64,000 nt of DNA, taken from positions 3,720,501-3,784,500 of the forward strand of contig NZ_CP108514.1 of the NCBI RefSeq assembly GCF_035989305.1. The letters are read 5' to 3'. Shown here in pieces: positions 43,660-54,466 of the stretch (the first letter of the stretch is position 1; each line of letters starts with the position of its first letter). Under the pieces are notes generated by a model. It saw nothing but the letters and a program-made list of their open reading frames with translations. It did no database searches and had not been told where the DNA came from. The position numbers and the translations under genes were made by a program. Origin of the DNA: Streptomyces sp. NBC_01233 (GTDB lineage: Bacteria > Actinomycetota > Actinomycetes > Streptomycetales > Streptomycetaceae).

Positions 43660-46209
43660 ATGTTCCGTACCGCCCTGCGCAACGTCCTCGCGCACAAGGC
43701 CAGGCTGCTGATGACGGTGCTCGCCGTCACCCTCGGCGTCGCCTTCGTCTCCGGCACCCTCGTCTTCACCGACACCCTCAAGAAGTCCCTCTCCGGCCAG
43801 AGCGCCAAGGACTACGAGGGAGTCGCCGTCTCCGTCACCTCGTACGGCCAAGGCCGCGACGAGAACGGACAGAAGGAGGGCGAGCCCGGCCTCAGCCAGC
43901 AGACCCTCGACAAGGTCAAGGCGCTCCCGGGCGTCGACTCCGTCTCCGGCCGCGTCTCCGGCTTCGCCGGCGTGGGTGACGAGAACGGCAAGCTGATCGG
44001 CTCCGGCTGGTCCAACAAGGGCGGCAACTACACCCCCGTCAAGGACGGCAAGGACCCGCGCTACGCCTTCATACAGGGCGCGGGCCCGGCCAAGGCCGAC
44101 GAGGTCGCGCTCGACAAGGCCACCGCCGACGCGGGCAAGTACCAGGTCGGCGACAAGGTCCGCGTGGCCACCAACGGCCCGGTCAAGGAGTACTCCCTCG
44201 CCGGCGTCTTCACGACCGAGGACGGCGCCGTCCAGGCCGGCGGCAGCCTGGTGCTCTTCGACACCAAGGTCGCCCAGGAGCTCTACCTCAAGCCCGGCTA
44301 CTTCCAGGAGCTGTCGGTCGGCGCCAAGGACGGCACCTCCGCCGACAAGCTGCTCGCCGACATCAAGCCGCTCATCGACGAGCACACCAAGGCGCAGACC
44401 GGCGCGGCGCTCGCCGAGGAGCAGGCCAAGCAGATCGAGAAGGGCCTCGGCCAGATGGGCACCATGCTGCTCGTCTTCGCCGGCATCTCGCTCTTCGTCG
44501 GCATCTTCCTGATCTACAACACCTTCACCATGCTGGTCACCCAGCGCACCAAGGAGCTGGCCCTGCTGCGCGCCGTCGGCGCCAACCGCGGTCAGGTTAT
44601 GCGCTCGGTGCTGGCCGAGGCCCTGGTCGTCGGCGTCGTGTCCGCCGTCATCGGCCTGATCAGCGGTGTCGGCCTGGCGGTCGCCATGCGCTCCGCGATC
44701 GGTTCCTTCGGTGCCAAGCTGCCGGGCGGCGACCTCGTGATCGCCCCGGGCACCGTCATCGCGGCCCTGGTCATCGGCGTCCTCGTCACCACCCTCGCCG
44801 CCCTGCTGCCGGCCTGGCGCACCGGCCGGATCGCCCCGGTCGCCGCCATGGGCAGCGCCCACCTGCCGGCCACCGCGAAGTCCCTGGTCGTGCGCAACGT
44901 CCTCGGCTCGATCATCAGCGTCCTCGGCATCGGCCTCGTCCTGCTCGGCGTGTCCTCGGGCGGCGACTCCGGCCGCATGACCATCGGCGCGGGCGCCTTC
45001 TTCATGCTCATCGGCATGATCGTGCTGCTGCCGCTGCTCTCCAAGCCGGTCATCGGGGCCGTCCGCCCGCTGCTGCAGAAGGTGTTCGGGGTCCCCGGCA
45101 AGCTGGCCTCCCAGAACGCCGTCCGCAACCCGCGCCGCACCGCCGTCACCGCCGCCTCCCTCGCGATCGGCCTGACCCTGGTCACGACCCTGTCGGTGCT
45201 CGGCATCACGGTGGGCAAGGTCGTCGACCGCATGAGCACCGAGAAGCTCAAGGCGGACTACCGGGTCTCCATGGCCGGCGACGTGGGCGGCCTCGACAAG
45301 TCGGTGGCCGAGACCCTGGCCAAGGCCCCCGGGATCAAGGCCGTCTCCCCGCAGACCGCCGGCTACTTCATGGTCGGCGAGAGCTTCCGGTCGGCCTCCG
45401 GCGTCAACCCCGCCACCATCGGCCAGCTGCTCAACGTGGAGGTCCTCAGCGGTTCGCTCGACAGCCTAGGCAGGGGTGAGCTGGCGGTCGCCGAGAAGAC
45501 GGCCAAGGACCAGAAGCTCAGCGTCGGCTCCACGCTCCAGGTCCAGTACGAGGACGGGGAGAAGGGCTCCCTGAAGGTCGGCGCGGTCTACACGGACATG
45601 GAGGGCCTGCTCTCCCCGTACGTCATCGACGACAAGATCCTCAGCCCGCACAGCGAGGAGCCGTACATCCGCGAGGTGTACGTCAACGTCGACGGCGGGG
45701 CGTCCAAGGCCGGCCAGCAGAAGGTCGTCGACGCCCTGGGCAAGAACCCGGCCATCAACGTCGCCACCCGGCAGGACATGCGCAACGAGATGGGCGGCAT
45801 GATCAACACGATGCTGAACATCATGTACGGCCTGCTCGGCATGGCACTGATCATCTCGGTGCTCGGTGTCGTCAACACCCTGGCCATGTCCGTCTTCGAA
45901 CGGACCCAGGAGATCGGCATGCTGCGGGCGATCGGCCTCGACCGCAGCCGGGTCAAGAACATGATCCGCCTGGAGGCCGTGGTGATCTCCCTCTTCGGAG
46001 CGGTCCTGGGCGTCGCCATCGGCGTCTTCCTCGCCTGGGCGGTCGGCACCACGCTGGCCAAGGCCATGCCCAGCTACGAGCTGGTCCTCCCGTGGGACCG
46101 GATCGGCATCTTCCTCCTGCTGGCCGCCGTGGTCGGCGTGCTGGCCGCCATGTGGCCGGCCCGCAGCGCCGCCCGCCTGAACATGCTGACCGCCATCAAG
46201 ACCGAGTAA
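43660..46209 (+). CDS. ABC transporter permease (FtsX/MacB fold)
   Basis: 849 residues. Two FtsX-type modules, each with a large extracytoplasmic domain. A first helix (MTVLAVTLGVAFVSGTLVFT) and periplasmic-side domain of ~230 residues are followed by three helices; a second repeat starts near residue 490 (RRTAVTAASLAIGLTLVTTLSVLGITVG) and ends in three helices and AMWPARSAARLNMLTAIKTE. Pairs with the preceding ATPase. Substrate unknown. Confidence 0.92.
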   Translation: MFRTALRNVLAHKARLLMTVLAVTLGVAFVSGTLVFTDTLKKSLSGQSAKDYEGVAVSVTSYGQGRDENGQKEGEPGLSQQTLDKVKALPGVDSVSGRVSGFAGVGDENGKLIGSGWSNKGGNYTPVKDGKDPRYAFIQGAGPAKADEVALDKATADAGKYQVGDKVRVATNGPVKEYSLAGVFTTEDGAVQAGGSLVLFDTKVAQELYLKPGYFQELSVGAKDGTSADKLLADIKPLIDEHTKAQTGAALAEEQAKQIEKGLGQMGTMLLVFAGISLFVGIFLIYNTFTMLVTQRTKELALLRAVGANRGQVMRSVLAEALVVGVVSAVIGLISGVGLAVAMRSAIGSFGAKLPGGDLVIAPGTVIAALVIGVLVTTLAALLPAWRTGRIAPVAAMGSAHLPATAKSLVVRNVLGSIISVLGIGLVLLGVSSGGDSGRMTIGAGAFFMLIGMIVLLPLLSKPVIGAVRPLLQKVFGVPGKLASQNAVRNPRRTAVTAASLAIGLTLVTTLSVLGITVGKVVDRMSTEKLKADYRVSMAGDVGGLDKSVAETLAKAPGIKAVSPQTAGYFMVGESFRSASGVNPATIGQLLNVEVLSGSLDSLGRGELAVAEKTAKDQKLSVGSTLQVQYEDGEKGSLKVGAVYTDMEGLLSPYVIDDKILSPHSEEPYIREVYVNVDGGASKAGQQKVVDALGKNPAINVATRQDMRNEMGGMINTMLNIMYGLLGMALIISVLGVVNTLAMSVFERTQEIGMLRAIGLDRSRVKNMIRLEAVVISLFGAVLGVAIGVFLAWAVGTTLAKAMPSYELVLPWDRIGIFLLLAAVVGVLAAMWPARSAARLNMLTAIKTE

Positions 46210-46228
46210 CGGGACGCGGGACGGCGGG

Positions 46229-46269
46229 GGGACAGGGCCCCGGGGCGACAAGCCCCGGGGCCCTGTCCC
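46229..46269. terminator. Strong terminator between ABC permease and CFA synthase genes
   Basis: 18-bp perfect G+C-rich stem (46229-46246 with 46252-46269) and a five-base loop between convergent genes. Confidence 0.88.
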
Positions 46270-46289
46270 GTTGTGCGCATACGTTTCCG

Positions 46290-47687
46290 CTACGCCCTCT
46301 TGCCCTGCACCCCCCAGGTGCGCAGCCGCAGCGGCAGCCCGGACTTGCCGGCGGGCGAGGGCTTCACGGCGAGCACCTGGTTGACCCCGAGCCGGCCGTG
46401 CTCGAAGCCGAGCGCGCAGGCCGCCATGTAGAGCTGCCAGACCCGGGCCCGGCCCGGCGAGGTGAGCCGTACCGCCTCGTCCCAGTGCTCCTCCAGCCGC
46501 GCCACCCAGGCCCGCAGGGTCAGCGCGTAGTGCTCGCGCAGCCCCTCCACGTCGCGGACCTCGAAGCCGGCCCGCTCCAGCTCGCCCACGGTGGTGCCGA
46601 GCGGGGAGAGCTCGCCGTCGGGGAAGACGTAGGCGTCGATGAACTCGTCGATCCGGTACACCTCTTCGTCGGGCTCCGGCGGGCGGGCGATCTGGTGGTT
46701 CAGCAGCCGCCCGCCGGGGCGCAGCAGGGCGTGCAGGGTGCGGGCGTACTCCCGGTAGCGGTCGGCGCCGACGTGTTCGGCCATCCCGATGGAGGAAATC
46801 GCGTCGTACGGGCCGTCCTTGACGTCCCGGTAGTCCTGGATGCGCAGCTCGACGAGATCGGCCAGGCCCTCCTCGGCGACCCGCTTGCGGCCGTACGCGG
46901 CCTGCTCCCGCGAAAGGGTGACGCCGGTGACCCGGACCCCGTACTCGCGGGCGGCGTGCAGCGCCATGGAGCCCCAGCCGCAGCCGACGTCGAGGAGGCT
47001 GCCGCCGGGCTGCAGGGCGAGCTTGCGGCAGACCAGGTCGAGCTTGTCCCGCTGGGCCTGCTCCAGGGTGGAGCCGGGGCTCCAGTAGGCGCAGGAGTAC
47101 ACCATCGAGGGGCCGAGCACCCGCTCGTAGAAGTCGTTGCCGACGTCGTAGTGGTGACTGATGGCCTGGCGGTCGCGGCCCTTGCTGTGGCGCGGCCCGC
47201 CGCGCCGGGCCGCCTCCTCGGCGGGGGGCGGGGGCGGCGGCAGCGGTCCGGCGAGCGCGATCAGCTCCCGTATGGCGGCCCGCCGCGCCGGGTCCCGGAG
47301 CAGCCGGGCGGCTTCCGGCACGGCGAGCGGGCGGGCCGGTCCGACGCGCCGGGCGAGGCCCCCCAGGGCCGCGAGCGGCCCGCTGCGGCCGGCGGGGGGC
47401 GGCGGACCGTCCTGCGGGGGCCGTTCCCAAAGGACCCCCGCCACGTGGTCCAGCAGGGCGAACAGGTCGCCCTCGACGGTCAGTTCCCCCGCCACCCACG
47501 CGCGGGCCAGGCCCAGCTCGCCGGGCTTCCACAGCACCCGCCGCAGGGCGCGGCGGTCGTGGACGACGAGCACGGGGCCGGTGGGCGGACCGGCCTCGCT
47601 GCCGTCCCAGGCCCGGACGCGCACCGGCAGCGGGGCACCCAGCAGGGTCTCGGCAACAGCGGCCAGCCGCGGCGCGGCGTCGGTCAT
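46290..47687 (-). CDS. Cyclopropane-fatty-acyl-phospholipid synthase family methyltransferase
   Basis: 465 residues. SAM-dependent enzyme that methylates or cyclopropanates unsaturated phospholipid acyl chains. SAM motif LLDVGCGWGSMALHAA (about 230), preceded by SHHYDVGNDFYERVLGPSMVYSCAYW and followed by GMAEHVG and YVFPDGEL, all family hallmarks. The N-terminal ~150 residues are a lipid-binding domain with a Pro-rich linker. ATG 47687 has GGAGG six bases upstream. Confidence 0.92.
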   Translation of the reverse strand: MTDAAPRLAAVAETLLGAPLPVRVRAWDGSEAGPPTGPVLVVHDRRALRRVLWKPGELGLARAWVAGELTVEGDLFALLDHVAGVLWERPPQDGPPPPAGRSGPLAALGGLARRVGPARPLAVPEAARLLRDPARRAAIRELIALAGPLPPPPPPAEEAARRGGPRHSKGRDRQAISHHYDVGNDFYERVLGPSMVYSCAYWSPGSTLEQAQRDKLDLVCRKLALQPGGSLLDVGCGWGSMALHAAREYGVRVTGVTLSREQAAYGRKRVAEEGLADLVELRIQDYRDVKDGPYDAISSIGMAEHVGADRYREYARTLHALLRPGGRLLNHQIARPPEPDEEVYRIDEFIDAYVFPDGELSPLGTTVGELERAGFEVRDVEGLREHYALTLRAWVARLEEHWDEAVRLTSPGRARVWQLYMAACALGFEHGRLGVNQVLAVKPSPAGKSGLPLRLRTWGVQGKRA

Positions 47688-47746
47688 GGCGCACCTCCAC
47701 AAAAGCTCCGACCCCTCCGTCTACCCATCCCGGGGCCCGAGTACGC

Positions 47747-47788
47747 CGAAGGGGCCGCCCGCACCACGGATGGCGGGCGGCCCCTTCG
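47747..47788. terminator. Terminator downstream of ndh
   Basis: 16-bp perfect stem (47747-47762 with 47773-47788), loop of ten bases, 45 bases past the ndh stop. Confidence 0.82.
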
Positions 47789-47832
47789 GGGACGTGCAGG
47801 TACTGCTCAGGGTCCTGCCGGCTGGCGCCGGG

Positions 47833-49209
47833 TCAGGAAGCCTTGGCCTTCTGGGCCGTGGCGGCCGGAGCCGGGGCGGGCTTGGCGGCCTCGTAGAACT
47901 CCTCGCGCGGGGTCTCGAGAGCACCCAGCGAGACGACCTCGCGCTTGAGGAACATGGCGAGGGTCCAGTCGGCGAAGACGCGGATCTTGCGGTTCCAGGT
48001 CGGCATGGCCATGCCGTGGTAGCCACGGTGCATGTACCAGGCGAGCCGGCCCTTGAGCTTGATCTTCGTCTTGCCCATGACGATCATCGCGACGCCCTTG
48101 TGGAGGCCGAGGCCCGCCACCGCACCCTTGTTGGAGTGCGAGTACTCGGCCTGCGGGAAGCCCCGCATGCCCGAGATGACGTTGTCGCCGAGGACCTTGG
48201 CCTGGCGCAGCGCGTGCTGGGCGTTCGGCGGGCACCAGGCGTTCTCGACGCCGGCCTTGCGGGCGGCGACGTCCGGAACCTGGGCGTTGTCGCCGGCGGT
48301 CCAGATGTAGTCCGTGCCCGTGACCTGGAGGGTCGGCTGGGCGTCCACGTGGCCGCGGGGGCCCAGCGGCAGGCCGTAGCGGGCCAGCACCGGGTTCGGC
48401 TTGACGCCGGCGGTCCAGACGATGGTGTTGGAGTCGACCTCGAGGCCGTTCTTCAGCACCACGCGGCCGTCCACGCAGGAGTCCATGGAGGTGTTGAGGT
48501 AGATCTCGATGCCGCGGGACTCGAGGTGCTCCTTGCCCCAGGTGCCGAGCTTGGGCCCGACCTCGGGAAGGATCTTGTCGGCCGCGTCGACCAGGATGAA
48601 GCGCATGTCCTCGCGCTTGATCGTGGAGTAGTACTTCGCGGCGTCGCGGGCCATGTCCTCGACCTCGCCGATGGTCTCCGCACCGGCGAAGCCGCCGCCG
48701 ACGAAGACGAAGGTGAGGGCCTTGCGGCGGACGTTCTCGTCCGTCGTGGACTCGGCCTTGTCGAGCTGCTCGAGGACGTGGTTGCGCAGACCGATGCCCT
48801 CTTCGACGCCCTTCATGCCGATGCCCTGTTCGGCGAGGCCGGGGATCGGGAAGGTGCGGGAGACGGCGCCGAGCGCGATCACCAGGTAGTCGAAGGGCAG
48901 CTCGTACGCCTCGCCGACCAGCGGCGTGACGACGGCGACCTTGCGGTCCTGGTCGATGCTGGTGACCCGGCCGGTGAGAACCTCTGCCTTGGGCAGCACG
49001 CGTCGCAGCGGGACGACGACGTGCCGAGGCGAGATGCTGCCTGCGGCCACTTCAGGGAGGAAGGGCTGGTAGGTCATGTACGAGCGCGGGTCGACGACCG
49101 TGACGGTCGCCTCGCCGTAGCGCATCTTCTTCATGATGCGCTTGGCTGCGTACAGGCCTACATACCCACCTCCTACAACGAGGATCCTGGGACGCTCCGT
49201 GGTGCTCAT
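47833..49209 (-). CDS. ndh: Type II NADH dehydrogenase
   Basis: 458 residues. Single-subunit flavoprotein that passes electrons from NADH to menaquinone without pumping protons. FAD motif ILVVGGGYVGLYAA (about 9-22), NADH motif FVFVGGGFAGAE (about 165), WTAGDNAQ and a C-terminal amphipathic membrane-binding segment, then an Ala/Pro/Lys tail. ATG 49209. Two palindromes resembling Rex operators lie upstream, so expression is likely tuned to the NADH/NAD+ ratio. Confidence 0.92.
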   Translation of the reverse strand: MSTTERPRILVVGGGYVGLYAAKRIMKKMRYGEATVTVVDPRSYMTYQPFLPEVAAGSISPRHVVVPLRRVLPKAEVLTGRVTSIDQDRKVAVVTPLVGEAYELPFDYLVIALGAVSRTFPIPGLAEQGIGMKGVEEGIGLRNHVLEQLDKAESTTDENVRRKALTFVFVGGGFAGAETIGEVEDMARDAAKYYSTIKREDMRFILVDAADKILPEVGPKLGTWGKEHLESRGIEIYLNTSMDSCVDGRVVLKNGLEVDSNTIVWTAGVKPNPVLARYGLPLGPRGHVDAQPTLQVTGTDYIWTAGDNAQVPDVAARKAGVENAWCPPNAQHALRQAKVLGDNVISGMRGFPQAEYSHSNKGAVAGLGLHKGVAMIVMGKTKIKLKGRLAWYMHRGYHGMAMPTWNRKIRVFADWTLAMFLKREVVSLGALETPREEFYEAAKPAPAPAATAQKAKAS

Positions 49210-49241
49210 GGAACGAGTATCCAGCACCCAAAGGGGTGCCG

Positions 49242-49261
49242 CTCGTGAGCCCCTTCACAAG
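49242..49261. promoter_or_regulatory. Rex-like operator proximal to ndh
   Basis: Read on the minus strand: CTTGTGAAGGGGCTCACGAG, an imperfect palindrome of the Rex type (TTGTGAA-N4-TTCACAA), 33 bases before the ndh start. Two mismatches lie in the right half. Confidence 0.55.
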
Positions 49262-49297
49262 GAGTCGGGGGGCCTCTGCTACACTCCGCCGCCCACG

Positions 49298-49309
49298 TGA
49301 CGGACGTCA
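49298..49309. promoter_or_regulatory. TGACG-ga-CGTCA palindrome in ndh leader
   Basis: A 12-bp palindrome between the two Rex-like sites. No assigned regulator. Confidence 0.3.
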
Positions 49310-49527
49310 TGGCGCGCAACGGGAACCACCGTGTAACGGGAGTCGTTGTTCACCCGTCCTGAACTGGCCTCCAAGGCTTCAACCGGACTGGACCACCGGG
49401 GTTCGTCGGTACCTCTGACACGGAACCCGCAGCGTCCGCCGATCGCACGAACACACGCAGAAAAGGACCTGAGGGCCTCCGGAAGGACCCAAACGGCCCT
49501 TCCATCGACCCCGCAGACCCCTTTTCC

Positions 49528-49545
49528 TTGTGAAGAACTTCACGA
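49528..49545. promoter_or_regulatory. Rex-like operator distal to ndh
   Basis: TTGTGAA-gaac-TTCACGA differs from the Rex consensus at one base. It is 54 bp past the ppx stop and about 320 bp before ndh. ndh is a Rex target in S. coelicolor (established knowledge). The 390-bp spacer 49210-49599 holds no gene that I can support. Confidence 0.65.
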
Positions 49546-49599
49546 AGTTGATGTGGATCACGGGTCCGAAGACCCCTCAACCCCTGGTTCGAAGGTCGT

Positions 49600-50541
49600 T
49601 CAGGCGATGGACCAGGCGATTCCGTCGAGGATGTCGTGCTCGGACACGATGACCTCGGTGGCGCCGGTCCTTTCCATGATCGCCAGGAGGACCAGCACGC
49701 CGGCGCCGATCACGTCCACCCGGCCCGGATGCATCACGGGGATCGCCGCGCGCTCGGCGTGCGTCGCCGTCAGCATCCGTTCGCTGACCTCGCGGACCTG
49801 CTCGTAGGAGATCCGCGAGTGGTGGATCTCCGAGGAGAGGTACTCCGGCAGGCCGAGGACGATCCCGGCGACCGTGGTCACCGAGCCGGCCAGGCCCACC
49901 AGGGTGCGCGCCTCGGCCAGCGGGACCGTCTCGGCCGCCAGGTCGAGGGCGGTCTCGATGTCGGCCCGCATGGCGGCGATCTGTTCCGGGTCCGGCGGGT
50001 CGGTGACGACCCCGTCCACCACCAGGTGACGCTCGGTCATCCGGACGCAGCCCACGTCCACCGAGCGGGCGGCGCGCACGTGGTCCTCGCCGACCACGAA
50101 CTCGGTCGAGCCGCCGCCGATGTCCACCACCAGGAACGGCCGCTCCAGGTGGTCGTGCGCCACGAGTTCCCTGGTGGCGCCGGTGAAGGAGAACTCGGCC
50201 TCCTGGTCGCCGGAGATCACCTCGGGCTCGACGCCCAGGATGTCCAGGACCCCCTGGACGAACTCGTCGCGGTTCTCGGCGTCCCGGGAGGCGGAGGTGG
50301 CCACGAAGCGCACCCGCTCCGCGCCGAGTTCCTTGATGACCGCCGCGTACTCGCGGCAGGCCGCGAAGGTGCGCTCCAGCGCCTCCGGGGCGAGGCGCCC
50401 GGTCCGGTCCACGCCCTGGCCGAGGCGGACGATGGTCATCCGCCGGTCCAGCTCGACCAGCTCACCGGTGGCCGGGTCGCAGTCCGCGACGAGGAGCCGG
50501 ATGGAGTTCGTACCGCAGTCGATGCCGGCGACCCGGGTCAC
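49600..50541 (-). CDS. ppx: Ppx/GppA-family phosphatase
   Basis: 313 residues. Hydrolyses polyphosphate and/or pppGpp. ASKHA ATPase-fold motifs: VAGIDCGTNSIRLLVAD (about 3-19), ATSASRDAENRDEF, VVDIGGGSTEF (about 143) and GLAGSVTTVAG. This short form lacks the C-terminal HD-like domain of E. coli Ppx. GTG 50541 overlaps the DUF501 stop (GTGA). Conserved actinobacterial order eno-divIC-DUF501-ppx. Confidence 0.92.
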   Translation of the reverse strand: MTRVAGIDCGTNSIRLLVADCDPATGELVELDRRMTIVRLGQGVDRTGRLAPEALERTFAACREYAAVIKELGAERVRFVATSASRDAENRDEFVQGVLDILGVEPEVISGDQEAEFSFTGATRELVAHDHLERPFLVVDIGGGSTEFVVGEDHVRAARSVDVGCVRMTERHLVVDGVVTDPPDPEQIAAMRADIETALDLAAETVPLAEARTLVGLAGSVTTVAGIVLGLPEYLSSEIHHSRISYEQVREVSERMLTATHAERAAIPVMHPGRVDVIGAGVLVLLAIMERTGATEVIVSEHDILDGIAWSIA

Positions 50542-51080
50542 CGGGACTCCTCGTCCTTCTTCTCGCCGCACGGGGTGACGCACGCGCCCTTGGCCCACCA
50601 CTCCGGCAGCATCGCCAGGGCCTCGTCGCCGAACGGGTTCACGCCCGGGCCCGCGGCCAGGGAGTGCCCGACCAGCACGTGCAGGCACTTCACCCGGTCG
50701 GGCATCCCGCCGGCGCTCGGGAATCCCTGGAGCACCTCGATGGCGTCGCGGCGCCGGATGTAGTCCTCGTGCGCGGCCTGGTAGGCGGCGGCGAGTTCCG
50801 GGTCCTCGGCGAGCCGGGCCTGCATCTCCTTCATCACGCCGTTGGCCTCCAGCGTGCCGATCGCGGAGGCCGCGCGCGGGCACGTCAGGTAGTACAGCGT
50901 CGGGAAGGGGGTGCCGTCGGGGAGCCGCGGGGCGGTCTCCACCACGTCCGGCTGCCCGCAGGGGCAGCGGTGCGCGATGGCGCGCAGCCCGCGCGGCGGG
51001 CGGCCGAGCTGCTGCTCGAACGCCTCGATGTCCGCGTCGGTCGGCTCGGTCCGGTCGGTCTGGGGCGGGGGCGTCTGCAT
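50538..51080 (-). CDS. DUF501 family protein
   Basis: 180 residues. Conserved actinobacterial protein with AHRCPCGQPDVVETAPRL, TLYYLTCPRA and the C-terminal VKCLHVLVGHSLAAGPGVNPFGDEAL; several conserved Cys and His residues suggest a metal or structural role. ATG 51080 has no good Shine-Dalgarno. Always found between divIC and ppx (recall). Function unknown. Confidence 0.88.
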   Translation of the reverse strand: MQTPPPQTDRTEPTDADIEAFEQQLGRPPRGLRAIAHRCPCGQPDVVETAPRLPDGTPFPTLYYLTCPRAASAIGTLEANGVMKEMQARLAEDPELAAAYQAAHEDYIRRRDAIEVLQGFPSAGGMPDRVKCLHVLVGHSLAAGPGVNPFGDEALAMLPEWWAKGACVTPCGEKKDEESR

Positions 51081-51132
51081 GCCTGGAGGAAGTCTCTTCG
51101 TTCTCGTGGATGGGTGCTGCGGTGCTGGGGTG

Positions 51133-51152
51133 CCGGCGCGCCGGCGCGCCGG
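51133..51152. repeat. 20-bp self-complementary G+C palindrome
   Basis: ccggcgcgccggcgcgccgg, fully palindromic, between divIC and the DUF501 gene just past the divIC stop-proximal region. It may form a hairpin in the polycistronic RNA. Confidence 0.5.
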
Positions 51153-51160
51153 GGTGCGCT

Positions 51161-51649
51161 TCAGTCGCCGGGCCGGTCGGCCTTGTCGACGCCGTCCCAG
51201 ACGTTCGAGTACCACGGCCGGTCGGAGCCGGCCTGGCCCGTCCGGTGCGGTTCCGGGGGCTGGGCCCCGGGGTCGCTCATGATGTAGCCGATCTCCCCTG
51301 GGCGCAGGAAGTGCAGGTGCCTGCGCGCCTGCTGCTCCGCGTAGGCGTCGTCCTGCCAGCGGGCCTTCTCGTCGCGCAGCCGCTCCAGGCGGACCCGCGC
51401 GGTGGCGGCCGCCCGCTGCTGCTCCGCGATCTCCGTGCGCTGGGAGACGTACTGGCGCATCGGATACGCGAGGGCGACGACCAGGGTACAGAGGACGAGC
51501 ACCAGGAGCGCGGCCCGGCCGGTGAGCCGGCTGCGGCGGACCTGCCGGCGCGACTGCGAGCGGTAGACGTGGGCGGCGGTCCGCTCACCGAGCTGCTTGA
51601 GCCTGGTCGCGGTGGAGAAGGTGGAGAACCGATCCCGGTTCCCGGCCAT
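51161..51649 (-). CDS. divIC: FtsB/DivIC septum formation initiator
   Basis: 162 residues. Basic cytoplasmic N-terminus, one membrane helix (about 45-64: LTGRAALLVLVLCTLVVALAY), a periplasmic coiled coil (RTEIAEQQRAAATARVRLERLRDEKARW) and the RRHLHFLRPGEIGYIM motif of the family. Links the FtsL/FtsQ division complex. GGAGG seven bases before ATG 51649. Confidence 0.9.
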   Translation of the reverse strand: MAGNRDRFSTFSTATRLKQLGERTAAHVYRSQSRRQVRRSRLTGRAALLVLVLCTLVVALAYPMRQYVSQRTEIAEQQRAAATARVRLERLRDEKARWQDDAYAEQQARRHLHFLRPGEIGYIMSDPGAQPPEPHRTGQAGSDRPWYSNVWDGVDKADRPGD

Positions 51650-51682
51650 TGGTCCGCCTCCCCTGTGTACGCACTACGCAAA

Positions 51683-51723
51683 TACGTCCCCGCACACGGT
51701 ACGGGACCGAGTGCGGGGACGTA
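51683..51723 (-). terminator. eno terminator
   Basis: 13-bp perfect stem (51683-51695 with 51711-51723) 27 bases past the eno stop. Confidence 0.8.
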
Positions 51724-51749
51724 CGGAGGCCAGCCCCTCAGGGGGGTGA

Positions 51750-53099
<1,350 letters not shown>

Positions 53100-53227
53100 T
53101 TAGAGCCTAACCGGCCCGGAGCACTCGACCGCCCGACCGCCCGACCCCTGGGACGAAAAAGGGACCGAATACCCCTCTTCCGGGACATAGGTCTCGCGAT
53201 TTCGCCCGTCATCCGGCACACACACCG

Positions 53228-53261
53228 CCGCCCGGCGCGTGGGGGCAGACGCGCCGGGCGG
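53228..53261. terminator. Hairpin between rpfA and eno
   Basis: 13-bp stem (53228-53240 with 53249-53261), G-rich loop, in the 279-bp space upstream of eno. Confidence 0.7.
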
Positions 53262-53288
53262 GGGTGATGCTGTGCGTTGCGCACGCTC

Positions 53289-53306
53289 CTGCGGCTATTG
53301 CCGCAG
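53289..53306 (-). terminator. Short hairpin at rpfA stop
   Basis: CTGCGGC (53289-53295), tatt, GCCGCAG (53300-53306), four bases past the rpfA stop; probably works with the next hairpin as terminator. Confidence 0.6.
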
Positions 53307-53309
53307 TGT

Positions 53310-54196
<887 letters not shown>

Positions 54197-54272
54197 CCCC
54201 CGTCCGCCGGCAGGATTCGGCGATGCGGTCGAAGGAGCCCGCGGTGGCGGGCGATTCAGAAGGTAGACAGGT

Positions 54273-54308
54273 CTCTCCCCGATGTTCAACGAGGAACATC
54301 GGGGAGAG
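54273..54308. terminator. 15-bp hairpin between rpfC and the rpfA leader
   Basis: ctctccccgatgttc (54273-54287) and its perfect complement (54294-54308), loop aacgag. Lies about 160 bp past the rpfC stop and 75 bp before the riboswitch. May end rpfC transcripts; no T-run follows. Confidence 0.55.
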
Positions 54309-54466
54309 GGGGCCCCTACTTGCGCGCCCCGCAGGGGTGTTTGCGCAGGTGAGGGCGGGGTTTGCGGAAGCCCCGGGGTGGGACACGCCAGTTGACCGGA
54401 AGAGACACATGTCTCACTTACAGATAACCGACAATCAGCTCTTTCCGGGTGCCTGAAGTGTCCTTA

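Noticed and set aside
51133..51152. CRISPR-like or tandem repeat signal around the GCGCGCCG units
   Set aside because: It is a single palindrome, not spaced direct repeats; no CRISPR array was seen anywhere in the window.
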